From Aequorivita sp. (GTDB taxonomy: Bacteria > Bacteroidota > Bacteroidia > Flavobacteriales > Flavobacteriaceae): 64,000 nt of DNA. The position numbers were made by a program, and so were the translations under genes. Location of the stretch: assembly GCA_024637015.1 (NCBI GenBank), contig JAGXGE010000031.1:62001-126000 (forward strand). Direction: 5' to 3'. Shown one piece after another: positions 36,347 through 45,171 of the stretch. Each line of letters starts with the position of its first letter. Positions within the stretch are counted from its first letter, which is position 1. Below the pieces are notes generated by a model. That model saw only the letters and a program-made list of their open reading frames with translations, made no database searches and was not told where the DNA came from.

Positions 36347-36757
36347 ATGATACAACGCATTCAAACCATTTATTTAATCGTTTCCGCTATAATAATCGGA
36401 TCCTTGTATATGTGGTTTCCAAATGTTTTGGGCAATGATGGTTCTATAATAATGGAACGTAATGAGCCTTTAATATTCGGGTTAATGTTTGTTTCTATTG
36501 CATTGGCTATTATTTCAATTTTAAGTTTCAAAAAACGGAAGCTACAATTTGTGCTCAACCGTTTAAACATCATATCAAACTTTGTATTACTGGGAGTTTT
36601 CGTTTACAGGTTACTAACATTATCCGGAGAAACTATTGTTTCAGAGAAGGGTATTGGGGTGCTTTTTCCTATCATTTCTATCGTATTTTTAGTGCTGGCC
36701 AACAAGGCCATAAAAAGGGATGAGGACCTCGTAAAATCTGTTGATCGTTTACGATAA
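36347..36757 (+). CDS. DUF4293-family membrane protein
   Basis: A 136-residue protein with four transmembrane helices (YLIVSAIIIGSLYMWF, LMFVSIALAIISIL, IISNFVLLGVFVYRLL, LFPIISIVFLVLAN) and a basic tail NKAIKRDEDLVK. It corresponds to DUF4293, a Bacteroidota-specific family usually encoded divergently beside rho. Function unknown. Confidence 0.9.
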   Translation: MIQRIQTIYLIVSAIIIGSLYMWFPNVLGNDGSIIMERNEPLIFGLMFVSIALAIISILSFKKRKLQFVLNRLNIISNFVLLGVFVYRLLTLSGETIVSEKGIGVLFPIISIVFLVLANKAIKRDEDLVKSVDRLR

Positions 36758-36782
36758 ACCAATCTTGGTATATTAGTGCAAG

Positions 36783-36810
36783 ACCCCTAAAGGATGCCAC
36801 CTTTAGGGGT
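36783..36810 (+). terminator. Rho-independent terminator
   Basis: ACCCCTAAAGG / CCTTTAGGGGT, perfect 11-bp stem with a 6-base loop, followed by TTTTTT; ends the DUF4293 transcript. Confidence 0.92.
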
Positions 36811-36873
36811 TTTTTGATTTTTATTACGGTCAAAGTTTAAAACTGAATCTCAGGAATCCCTCTTCACTTTAAT

Positions 36874-37365
36874 TCACTTCTCAAACTCAATTACTTCTAA
36901 ATTCTGGATTTTTTCGCCATCAATTTCAAATCGAAGCATTGTTCTTACTTTTTGAAAACCGTGCTTACCAACGGCACCAGGATTCATATGTAGCAAGCCG
37001 GTGGTTTTGTCGGGCATCACTTTTAGAATATGTGAATGTCCACAAATGAAAATTTTAGGTGGATTGGAATAAATTTCCTGCCGAATAGAAGGATTGTACT
37101 TTCCGGGATATCCGCCAATGTGCGTTATCCAAACGTCAACATCTTCACACATAAAACGGTTGTGAAGGGGAAATTCCATTCTTGCTTCCGTATTGTCGAT
37201 ATTGCCGTAAACGGCGCGTATTGGTTTCAATTTTTTTATGGTGTCTGTAACTGAAAGATCGCCAATATCACCAGCATGCCAAACTTCATCGGCTTGCTTT
37301 ACGTACTTTAGAATTTTTTCGTCTATATAACTATGGGTGTCGCTGAGTAAGAGAATTTTTTTCAA
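36874..37365 (-). CDS. YfcE-type metallophosphoesterase
   Basis: A 163-residue phosphodiesterase of the YfcE/MJ0936 group. Metal-binding motifs: ILLLSDTHSYID, EVWHAGDIGDL, AVYGNIDN and FICGHSHIL, LHMNPGAVGKHGF. No ATG precedes the first motif at a suitable distance; the TTG at 37365 (LKKILLLSD) gives the normal family length, while the longest frame would run through the promoter region and into truA. Probably hydrolyses phosphodiesters with Mn2+. Confidence 0.92.
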   Translation of the reverse strand: MKKILLLSDTHSYIDEKILKYVKQADEVWHAGDIGDLSVTDTIKKLKPIRAVYGNIDNTEARMEFPLHNRFMCEDVDVWITHIGGYPGKYNPSIRQEIYSNPPKIFICGHSHILKVMPDKTTGLLHMNPGAVGKHGFQKVRTMLRFEIDGEKIQNLEVIEFEK

Positions 37366-37406
37366 AATATGCGGAATTGATGGATTGCGAAGGTATTTAA
37401 GTTTTT

Positions 37407-37414
37407 CAAATTTA
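37407..37414 (-). promoter_or_regulatory. Putative -7 promoter element of the phosphoesterase gene
   Basis: Minus strand TAAATTTG, perfect TAnnTTTG, 41 bases upstream of the TTG start. Confidence 0.45.
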
Positions 37415-37440
37415 TAACAGAAATGCTGGCTTGTAAATCG

Positions 37441-37448
37441 TAATTTTG
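37441..37448 (+). promoter_or_regulatory. Putative -7 promoter element of truA
   Basis: TAATTTTG, perfect TAnnTTTG, 22 bases before the TTG start of truA; it forms a divergent pair with the element for the phosphoesterase gene. The TSS would lie about 15 bases upstream of the start codon. Confidence 0.5.
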
Positions 37449-37470
37449 TCAATTCTGAAAAAATAATATA

Positions 37471-38214
37471 TTGCGATATTTCATAGAAATAGCCTACAAC
37501 GGGGGAAACTATTTTGGATGGCAGCGCCAACCCGAGCAGATTAGTGTACAGCAGGTTTTGGAAGAAACGCTTTCCACTTTACTTCGGGAAGAGCTGAAAA
37601 TCACTGGTGCTGGTAGAACTGACGCAGGTGTTCATTCAAAACAACTTTTCGCGCACTTTGATTTTGATGAAATTGAAAACTCTGAGGATTTGGTTTTCAG
37701 ATTGAATTCCTTTCTCCCGAAGGATATTTCTGTAAAAAATATTTTTGAAGTAAAAGATGACGCCCACGCGCGTTTTGATGCTGTTGAAAGGGAATACGAA
37801 TATATTATTTCGCTTGAAAAAGATCCGTTTTCACAAGATTTTGCTTTTCAAATAAACAATAAGCCTGATGTGGATTTGATGAACAAAGCTGCTGAAAAGC
37901 TATTGAACCATAAAGATTTTCAATGCTTTTCCCGCTCAAAAACCGATGTTAAAACGTACAATTGCACAATTATAAAAGCATCTTGGGAAGCTAAAAATAA
38001 TAGACTTATTTTTACAATTGCAGCAGACCGTTTTTTGCGAAATATGGTTCGCGCAATCGTAGGAACACTTTTGGATGTTGGTTATGGAAAAACTTCTTTG
38101 GAAGAATTTCAAAAAATATTAAACAGTAAAAGTAGGGAAGAAGCCGGTGCTTCGGCACCCGCCCACGGGTTGTATTTGACTAAGGTTATTTACCCGGATA
38201 ATATAAAATTATAA
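37471..38214 (+). CDS. truA: tRNA pseudouridine synthase A
   Basis: Converts U38-U40 of the tRNA anticodon arm to pseudouridine. The 247-residue protein starts at TTG (MRYFIEIAYNGGNYFGWQ), the usual N-terminus of the family. The catalytic aspartate is in TGAGRTDAGVHSKQ and the RNA-binding FLRNMVRAIVGTLLDVG is conserved. One base overlaps the next gene. Confidence 0.97.
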   Translation: MRYFIEIAYNGGNYFGWQRQPEQISVQQVLEETLSTLLREELKITGAGRTDAGVHSKQLFAHFDFDEIENSEDLVFRLNSFLPKDISVKNIFEVKDDAHARFDAVEREYEYIISLEKDPFSQDFAFQINNKPDVDLMNKAAEKLLNHKDFQCFSRSKTDVKTYNCTIIKASWEAKNNRLIFTIAADRFLRNMVRAIVGTLLDVGYGKTSLEEFQKILNSKSREEAGASAPAHGLYLTKVIYPDNIKL

Positions 38215-39980
38215 TGGCAGAAACCACAGGTAACGCATTCGATTTTAAGCTTTTTAAGAGGTTGTTGGATTTTACAAAGCCATATAAACTCATCTTCTTT
38301 TTTGTAGCTTTTGCTGCAATTGTAATGTCGGGTCTTGCCGTTTTACGTCCCTATCTTTTAGAATTGGCAATTGACAATTCAATGGTGCCCAAAGATGGTG
38401 AAGGGTTTATGAAGTATATCATTTTAATGATTGTTGTACTTCTCCTAGAAGTAATTTTTCAGTTTGCCTTTATTTTCTATACTAACTGGCTCGGGCAAAG
38501 TGTAATCCGCGATATGCGCCAAAAACTCTTCCGATTAATGATGAGTTTTAAAATGCAGTATTTTGACAAAAGTGCGGTGGGAAGGCTGACAACCCGAGCT
38601 GTGAATGATGTTGAAACTATTTCCAGTATTTTCAGTGAAGGACTTTTTATGATTATAAGCGATTTACTTAAAATGCTTGTAATTGCTGTATTTATGCTTA
38701 CTCAAAGTTGGAAACTTTCGTTAATAGTTTTTATAGTTCTCCCTTTTATTCTTTACGCCACACGAGTTTTTCAAAAAGCAATGAAAGTTGCTTTTGAAGA
38801 TGTCAGAAACCAAGTTGCAAACCTTAATACTTTTGTTCAGGAACGTATCACGGGAATGAAGATAGTTCAGATTTTTACCCGTGAAAAGACAGAATATGAA
38901 CGTTTCCAAGAAATCAACAAAGACCACCGAAAAGCGTGGATCAAAACTGTGTGGTATAACTCTATCTTCTTCCCAATTGCTGAGATGACGGGAGCTATAG
39001 CCACAGGTTTGGTGGTTTGGTATGGTGGTTTGAACGTGATTGGAGGGGGAGTTGTTACACTTGGTATTATTACTGCTTTCATTCAATATGCCGAAATGCT
39101 TTTTAGACCATTACGGCAGATTGCAGATAAGTTCAATACGCTGCAAATGGGTATGGTTGCTGCAAACCGTGTGTTTGGAATTCTCGATACCAAATCGCAT
39201 ATTGCAGATACGGGAACAGTTGATTACATAAGCACCAAAGGCGAAATTGAATTCAAAAACGTACATTTTGGTTATAATGAAAACGAAGAGGTAATTAAAG
39301 GAATTTCCTTCGAGGCAAACCCTGGAGAAACCGTTGCTATTGTTGGTGCTACAGGCGCAGGAAAAAGTACGATTATCAATCTTTTAAATCGCTTTTATGA
39401 AATAAACAGCGGTGAAATTTTGATAGATGGAATTTCTTTGAAAGAGTATAAACTTTCTTCACTCCGAAACCAAATTGCGGTCGTGTTGCAGGATGTATTC
39501 CTTTTTGCGGATTCAATTTTGAACAACATAACCTTAAACAACCCAAATATTTCCGAAGAAGAAGTAATTGCAGCGGCTAAGGAAATTGGCGTACACAAAT
39601 TTATAGAATCGCTTCCCGGCGGCTATCATTATAATGTGAAAGAGCGCGGAAGCATGCTTTCTTCCGGTCAAAGACAGTTAATTGCCTTTCTTCGAGCTTA
39701 TGTTAGCAAACCGAGCATTTTGGTTCTGGATGAAGCTACTTCTTCCGTAGATACCTATTCCGAAGAAATGATTCAAACGGCTACCGATAAAATCACAAAA
39801 GGCCGCACTTCTATTGTAATTGCCCACCGTTTGGCAACTATCAAAAAAGCTGATAAAATTATTGTGATGGATGCTGGAAAAATAGTGGAAGAAGGTACTC
39901 ACAAAAAATTGCTGAAACTTCAAAATGGCTTTTATAGAAATCTTTATGAGGTCCAATTTATGGCGGAAGAAGCGATTTAA
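38214..39980 (+). CDS. ABC transporter, fused membrane and ATPase (MsbA-like)
   Basis: A 588-residue exporter half-transporter: six transmembrane helices in the first 320 residues, with the coupling-helix region YFDKSAVGRLTTRAVNDVE, then an ATPase with Walker A GATGAGKSTIINLL, signature MLSSGQRQLI, Walker B ILVLDEATSSVD and the H-loop AHRLATIKKAD. Type IV exporter, probably of lipid or hydrophobic compound. It starts one base before the end of truA, and its 3' end shares TTAA with the convergent cdaA. Confidence 0.93.
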   Translation: MAETTGNAFDFKLFKRLLDFTKPYKLIFFFVAFAAIVMSGLAVLRPYLLELAIDNSMVPKDGEGFMKYIILMIVVLLLEVIFQFAFIFYTNWLGQSVIRDMRQKLFRLMMSFKMQYFDKSAVGRLTTRAVNDVETISSIFSEGLFMIISDLLKMLVIAVFMLTQSWKLSLIVFIVLPFILYATRVFQKAMKVAFEDVRNQVANLNTFVQERITGMKIVQIFTREKTEYERFQEINKDHRKAWIKTVWYNSIFFPIAEMTGAIATGLVVWYGGLNVIGGGVVTLGIITAFIQYAEMLFRPLRQIADKFNTLQMGMVAANRVFGILDTKSHIADTGTVDYISTKGEIEFKNVHFGYNENEEVIKGISFEANPGETVAIVGATGAGKSTIINLLNRFYEINSGEILIDGISLKEYKLSSLRNQIAVVLQDVFLFADSILNNITLNNPNISEEEVIAAAKEIGVHKFIESLPGGYHYNVKERGSMLSSGQRQLIAFLRAYVSKPSILVLDEATSSVDTYSEEMIQTATDKITKGRTSIVIAHRLATIKKADKIIVMDAGKIVEEGTHKKLLKLQNGFYRNLYEVQFMAEEAI

Positions 39981-40750
39981 CTTAAATCCTTTTTTAAAAT
40001 TTTTAGCAATTCGTCCGTATTTTCAAAAAGCACAAAATCACCATCCTTTAAATAGGAAATTGTCCCATTTTCTTCAGAAACTACTAAACATACTGCATCT
40101 GTCTTTTCTGTAATGCCAACGGCTGCCCTATGGCGAAGACCAAAACGCAACGGAATTTTCCGGTCGTTTGAAACAGGTAAAATAACACGGGTTGCGGTGA
40201 TTCGGTTTTCCTCAATAATCATTGCTCCATCGTGCAGCGGACTATTTTTGAAGAATACACTTTCAATAATTGGTTGGTTTACTTCAAGGTTCATTTCGTC
40301 GCCCGTATTTTTTACAAAATCCAAACTATTGTTTCGTTGAAGCACAATCAAAGCTCCAGTATTTGAAGCAGACATTTTTTTGCAAGCAGCTACAATTCCT
40401 TCAAGATTGGTTTGTGGTCCGGAATCACGCCCCAACATTTTAAATTGCTTGAAAAAACGTCGCCTAGCGTTGAAATTTGTAGAACCCAACATCAAAAGAA
40501 ACTTTCTAATTTCCTGCTGAAAAACAACAATCAATGCAAACATTCCCACTCCTAGAAATCCGCCGAGAATCTTGCTAAGCAGTTCCATCTCCAAAAGTTG
40601 GGTAACGATAAAAATTGCGTAAACAATGATGATTCCGACCAAAATATTAATGGCCACGGTACCTTTTACCAAATTATAGAGATAGTAAAGCAGGAATGCG
40701 ACAAGCACAATATCTACAATGTCTATAATCCGAATGTCGAGAAAATCCAA
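39977..40750 (-). CDS. cdaA: Diadenylate cyclase
   Basis: Makes c-di-AMP from two ATP. The 257-residue protein has three N-terminal transmembrane helices (about residues 10-80) and the DAC domain with DGAMIIEENRITAT and RFGLRHRAAVGITE, the DGA and RHR motifs. Start: TTG at 40750 (MDFLDIRIIDIVDIV), the conserved N-terminus of flavobacterial CdaA; no earlier ATG exists. It is 49 bases downstream of folP on the same strand, an arrangement usual in the phylum. Confidence 0.96.
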   Translation of the reverse strand: MDFLDIRIIDIVDIVLVAFLLYYLYNLVKGTVAINILVGIIIVYAIFIVTQLLEMELLSKILGGFLGVGMFALIVVFQQEIRKFLLMLGSTNFNARRRFFKQFKMLGRDSGPQTNLEGIVAACKKMSASNTGALIVLQRNNSLDFVKNTGDEMNLEVNQPIIESVFFKNSPLHDGAMIIEENRITATRVILPVSNDRKIPLRFGLRHRAAVGITEKTDAVCLVVSEENGTISYLKDGDFVLFENTDELLKILKKDLS

Positions 40751-40799
40751 AGGTGTGCGTTTTTTGTAAAAGTACTTTAAAAAATTTAATGATTTGCGG

Positions 40800-41651
40800 T
40801 CAAGATTTTAGGTTTTCAAACAATTTTACACATTCCACGGCTTCTTTTACGTCATGCACTCTTAAGATTGATGCTCCTTTTAAAAGTGCGATTGTGTTGA
40901 GTGAAGTAGTCCCGTTCAATGCATTTTCTGCCGAAGTTTCCAACGTTTTATAAATCATTGATTTTCGGGAAACGCCAACCAAAATCGGCACGTCTAAATT
41001 TTGAAAAAGTTCAAGATTGTTTAATAGCTTAAAACTTTGCTCCCGCTTTTTCGAAAAACCAAAACCCGGATCGGCAATAATATCGTTGATTCCTTGGGCT
41101 CGGGCGAGTGCAATTTTTTCAGATAAATCTTTTAAAACATCAACTGTCACATTTTTATAATCGTTTAATTTTGTCATTGTTTTTGGCGTGCCGCGCATGT
41201 GCATCAGAATGTAAGGGACTTTCAGTTTTCCAACTGTTCTGAACATTTCTGTATCCAATGTTCCACCGGACACATCATTTATAATTGCAGCGCCTGCTTC
41301 AACAGCCCTCATTGCAACTTCACTTCGGAAAGTATCTATGGAAATGATGGCTTCGGGAAAATTTTTCAGAATACTTTCAATTGCTTCAACAACCCTTCTA
41401 ATTTCTTCATTCTCATAAATTTCATCTGCGCCTGGCCGTGTACTGTAACCGCCAATATCGAGAAATGTAGCACCCTCCGTAAGCATTTTTTCGGCTTGCT
41501 TTAAAATTTCTTTTTCAGAAAAAGTTTTTCCACCGTCATAAAACGAATCGGGCGTTACGTTGATAATGCCCATTATTTTAGGCACAGATAGGTCTATGAG
41601 CTTGCCGTGGCAATTAAGGGTCTGCAATTTTTTAAACTTTTTAGCTTTCAA
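40800..41651 (-). CDS. folP: Dihydropteroate synthase
   Basis: Condenses pABA with a hydroxymethyl-dihydropterin pyrophosphate in folate synthesis; sulfonamide target. The 283-residue TIM barrel has GIINVTPDSFYDGG, GATFLDIGGYSTRPGA, IINDVSGGTLD, DPGFGFSKKREQS and LVGVSRKSMI. The start is a TTG (41651); another TTG 24 bases inside the frame is about equally plausible, and no ATG is suitably placed. Confidence 0.95.
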   Translation of the reverse strand: MKAKKFKKLQTLNCHGKLIDLSVPKIMGIINVTPDSFYDGGKTFSEKEILKQAEKMLTEGATFLDIGGYSTRPGADEIYENEEIRRVVEAIESILKNFPEAIISIDTFRSEVAMRAVEAGAAIINDVSGGTLDTEMFRTVGKLKVPYILMHMRGTPKTMTKLNDYKNVTVDVLKDLSEKIALARAQGINDIIADPGFGFSKKREQSFKLLNNLELFQNLDVPILVGVSRKSMIYKTLETSAENALNGTTSLNTIALLKGASILRVHDVKEAVECVKLFENLKS

Positions 41652-41759
41652 AATTCAAAAACTTTTAGTCAATGTGCCCTTTGGCGAATAACTTTAAGCG
41701 TTCAACTTTGAACTTTGAACTATTTAAGCGAAATTTACGCAAAATCTTACACATCACTA

Positions 41760-42308
41760 ATGGCGGATACTTCAAATCAATACAACGACCAGATTGAAAA
41801 ATGCAGAAAGCTGTTTATCAATAAAATGCACGATTACGGAAGTGCGTGGCGTATTCTTCGGCTTCCTTCATTAACCGACCAGATTTTTATAAAAGCACAA
41901 CGCATCCGTGGTTTGCAGAAAAATAAAGAGCAAAAAATTGCTGAAGACGAAACCAGCGAGTTCATTGGCATTGTAAATTATTCCATAATGGCTTTGGTTC
42001 AATTGAACAAAGGTGTGGTGGAACAACCCGATCTTTCTTTGGAAGAAGCCACCCAGCTTTATGATGAGCAAGTAGCCAAAACCAAGCAATTAATGATGGA
42101 CAAAAATCATGATTATGGCGAAGCTTGGCGCGACATGCGCGTGAGTTCGCTGACAGATTTAATTCTTCAGAAATTGCTGCGCGTAAAACAAATTGAAAAT
42201 AACAGTGGTAAAACCTTGGTTTCCGAAGGGATTGATGCAAATTATCAGGATATGATTAATTATGCGGTGTTTGCACTGATTCATTTGGAAGAAATCAAAG
42301 AAAAATAA
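41760..42308 (+). CDS. DUF1599-family protein with internal duplication
   Basis: A 182-residue cytosolic helical protein made of two copies of one DUF1599 unit: residues about 10-90 (CRKLFINKMHDYGSAWRILR) and about 95-180 (TKQLMMDKNHDYGEAWRDMR), each followed by SLTDxIxxKxxR and a NY(S/A)xxALxxL helix. The start was taken at the ATG 45 bases after the first possible TTG because the translation before it is not conserved-looking. Function unknown. Confidence 0.88.
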   Translation: MADTSNQYNDQIEKCRKLFINKMHDYGSAWRILRLPSLTDQIFIKAQRIRGLQKNKEQKIAEDETSEFIGIVNYSIMALVQLNKGVVEQPDLSLEEATQLYDEQVAKTKQLMMDKNHDYGEAWRDMRVSSLTDLILQKLLRVKQIENNSGKTLVSEGIDANYQDMINYAVFALIHLEEIKEK

Positions 42309-42323
42309 AAAACAAGAAGAGGA

Positions 42324-44033
42324 ATGAAAATACTAGTAGGAATATCACGAATAATTGTTGGCATTTTATTTATTATTAGCGGATTGATTAAGCTGAACGA
42401 CCCAGTTGGGTTTTCATTTAAACTGAAAGACTACTTCGCGCCCGAAGTTTTGGACCTTGGATTTTTGGTTCCTTATGCTTTATTGATTGCTATATTTTTG
42501 GTGATTTTTGAAGTCTTAGTAGGTGTAGCATTACTGTTGGGATATTTAAAAAAACTCACACTTTGGGCATTGTTGCTAATGATTGTGTTTTTTACATTCT
42601 TAACTTTTTATTCAGCCTATTTCAACAAAGTTACCGATTGTGGATGTTTCGGAGATGCAATAAAACTTACTCCTTGGGAATCTTTCAGCAAAGATATTGT
42701 GCTATTGGTTTTGATTTTAATTCTCTTCTTCGGAAGAAAATACATTCAACCGTTTTTTACGAAAGGAACACGAAGCATCTTCATTTTTGCTTCATTCGTA
42801 GCGTGTCTTGGAATCACATATTATGTGTTGATGCATCTTCCTATAATTGATTTCCGTCCATATAAAATTGGTGCAAATATTAAAGAAGGAATGACAATTC
42901 CAGAAAATGCTCCAGCTCCCATTTATGATTACAAATGGAAATTCAAAGTAAACGGTGAAGAAAAAGTGATAACCACAAATGGCGAATATCCGCAAGTTGA
43001 TGGTGAATTGATAAGCACAGAAACTGAAATGATCCAAGAAGGCTACACGCCTCCAATCCACGATTTCACAATGGAAAGGGATGGAGAGGATTATACAACC
43101 CAGTTTTTGGATGAAGAAAACCTTGTTATTATTATTGCGTATAGCTTAGGAAATACGGAGAAAGACGGTTACACTCCAATAAAAGAGATTACCGATAAAG
43201 CCTTAAAAAATGGCTATAACGTGATTGGTCTTTCAGCATCTTCACAAGAAATGACGGAAAAATTGACAGAAGAGTATAAATTGAATTTTAAGTTTTATTT
43301 CTGTGATGAAACCACGCTGAAAACCATTGTCCGTAGCAATCCCGGAATTTTGGAATTGGATAATGGAACCATTAAACAGAAGCTTCATTGGAACGATGCG
43401 CAAAAATTGGAACTTCCTACCGTTAAAAATGCAAAACCCAAATTGGATCTTTCATTAAAGCAACGTTTGGACAGCATCGCCGTGCTCGACCAAAAATATC
43501 GTTTGTTGATGCAAGCGCAATCGTTGGATGAAAGAAAAAAACTTGGCGAAGGCATGGGCCTTTCCGAAGCTGAGTACAGTGGTGATCTTTCTCAAATGCA
43601 GCGTGTTCTGGACAGTGTAAATATGGTTTTTGTTGAAAAATATTTTGTGCAAAATGGATATCCAGGGAAGTCTATTGTTGGTGAAGAATCCAGCCTTGTT
43701 GCGTGGAATGTATTACAGCATAATCCAGATAAAATTCCACTTTATTTGCCATTGGTCAAGAAAGCTGCTGAAGCAGGTGAAATACCCAAAACCTCTGCTG
43801 CAATAATGGAAGACCGCTACTTGATGACGGAAGGAAAGCCACAAATTTATGGCACCCAAGGAATGGCCTATGATGATGCCCGTGGATCTTTCATTTGGCC
43901 AATTGAAAATCCAGAAACCGTTAACCAAAGAAGAAAAGAAGCAGGTTTTGAAGAAACTATTGAAGACTATGCAAAAATTCTTTTTGGTGATGATTTTGTG
44001 TATAAGCCGCGCACTATGGAACATATAAACTAA
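42324..44033 (+). CDS. BT_3928-family DoxX-like/thioredoxin-fold membrane protein
   Basis: A 569-residue protein. The N-terminal part is a four-helix DoxX/MauE-like membrane domain (to about residue 160), with the cysteine pair in KVTDCGCFGDAIKL that marks redox-associated MauE proteins. A soluble, thioredoxin-like region (about 250-370, with NLVIIIAYSLGNTEKDG and FYFCDETTLKTIV) follows, then a long charged C-terminal domain. The family is labelled BT_3928 in Bacteroidota; a role in periplasmic thiol redox is an inference. It lies 15 bases after the DUF1599 gene and 6 bases before the permease gene, so likely one transcript. Confidence 0.88.
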   Translation: MKILVGISRIIVGILFIISGLIKLNDPVGFSFKLKDYFAPEVLDLGFLVPYALLIAIFLVIFEVLVGVALLLGYLKKLTLWALLLMIVFFTFLTFYSAYFNKVTDCGCFGDAIKLTPWESFSKDIVLLVLILILFFGRKYIQPFFTKGTRSIFIFASFVACLGITYYVLMHLPIIDFRPYKIGANIKEGMTIPENAPAPIYDYKWKFKVNGEEKVITTNGEYPQVDGELISTETEMIQEGYTPPIHDFTMERDGEDYTTQFLDEENLVIIIAYSLGNTEKDGYTPIKEITDKALKNGYNVIGLSASSQEMTEKLTEEYKLNFKFYFCDETTLKTIVRSNPGILELDNGTIKQKLHWNDAQKLELPTVKNAKPKLDLSLKQRLDSIAVLDQKYRLLMQAQSLDERKKLGEGMGLSEAEYSGDLSQMQRVLDSVNMVFVEKYFVQNGYPGKSIVGEESSLVAWNVLQHNPDKIPLYLPLVKKAAEAGEIPKTSAAIMEDRYLMTEGKPQIYGTQGMAYDDARGSFIWPIENPETVNQRRKEAGFEETIEDYAKILFGDDFVYKPRTMEHIN

Positions 44034-44039
44034 GACAAC

Positions 44040-45116
44040 GTGGTAAGTTACATACTTCAAAAATTGGGTTATGCATTACTCACATTGTTTGGGGTTGTAA
44101 CTGTGATTTTTTTACTCTTTACCATTCTTCCCGGTGATCCTGCGCGAATGATGCTGGGCCAAAATGAAACGGCAGAACAACTTGCAATAGTAAAAAAGAA
44201 GTACGGTTTCGACCAACCTGTTTCTATTCAATATGTGAGATATTTAAATGATTTGTCACCTATTTCATTCCACAGTAAAAATCCTGAAGATTACACTTTT
44301 CTTTCCGAAGGAAAATACAATGCAGTAAGATTGTTTTCTGTGGGAAATACAACCGTAGTTTTAAAGACGCCTTATTTACGGGAATCTTTCCAAAAGAATG
44401 GAAAGGAGGTAAGCGAAGTGATTGCCGAAACTCTTCCGAACACATTTATATTAGCGGTTTCAGCAATTGTTATCGCAATGATTATAGGTGTTTTCTTGGG
44501 AATTATATCCGTGCTTTTTAAAGATGGTTTTATTGATAAAATGATTCAATTGGTGAGTACCTTGGGAATGAGCGTTCCCTCTTTTTTTAGCGCTATTATC
44601 TTTGCTTGGATTTTTGGTTTTTTGCTTCATAAATACACAAATTTGAATATGACCGGAAGCCTTTATGAAGTAGATGATTTCGGTAACGGAAAATACATTC
44701 AATGGAAAAATTTGATACTTCCCGCGGTTGTTTTGGGAATCCGTCCATTGGCGGTCGTTAGCCAATTGATGCGAAATTCACTGCTTGAAGTTTTAAACCA
44801 AGATTACGTTCGAACCGCAAAAGCAAAAGGGCTTTCTTTTTCTCAAATTATAAAAAGACATGCTTTAAAAAATTCTCTGAATCCTGTAGTTACAGCTATT
44901 TCAGGCTGGTTTGCTTCAATGCTTGCAGGCGCAGTTTTTGTGGAATATATTTTTGGATGGAACGGTTTGGGAAAGGAAATTGTTAATGCATTAAACACAT
45001 TGGATTTGCCTGTAATTATGGGCGCTGTAATTGTAATCGCCACTTTGTTCATTATAATCAATATTTTTGTGGATATAATTTACGGTTGGCTGGATCCTAA
45101 AATAAGTAGGCAATGA
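44040..45116 (+). CDS. ABC transporter permease, DppB/OppB family, without partners
   Basis: A 358-residue inner-membrane permease of the peptide/nickel type: N-terminal helix and FTILPGDPARMMLGQNE, an enlarged periplasmic loop (about residues 70-130), five further helices, and the EAA-type cytoplasmic loop DYVRTAKAKGLSFSQIIKRH. GTG start. No second permease, ATPase or binding protein gene is next to it, so its partners must be encoded elsewhere. The sequence is followed by a TlpA-like gene. Confidence 0.9.
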   Translation: MVSYILQKLGYALLTLFGVVTVIFLLFTILPGDPARMMLGQNETAEQLAIVKKKYGFDQPVSIQYVRYLNDLSPISFHSKNPEDYTFLSEGKYNAVRLFSVGNTTVVLKTPYLRESFQKNGKEVSEVIAETLPNTFILAVSAIVIAMIIGVFLGIISVLFKDGFIDKMIQLVSTLGMSVPSFFSAIIFAWIFGFLLHKYTNLNMTGSLYEVDDFGNGKYIQWKNLILPAVVLGIRPLAVVSQLMRNSLLEVLNQDYVRTAKAKGLSFSQIIKRHALKNSLNPVVTAISGWFASMLAGAVFVEYIFGWNGLGKEIVNALNTLDLPVIMGAVIVIATLFIIINIFVDIIYGWLDPKISRQ

Positions 45117-45171
45117 CAATTTTTATTATTCAATAATATTGATAGCCCCATCATTTTAAAAAATCTTAAAT

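Noticed and set aside
37366-37530. Long N-terminus of the phosphoesterase
   Set aside because: It would run through two divergent promoter elements and overlap truA; the extra residues look unlike the family, which begins at the metal-binding strand.
41704-41720. Short tandem AACTTTG repeat before the DUF1599 gene
   Set aside because: Resembles part of a promoter box but no TAnnTTTG is at the right distance; not strong enough to call.
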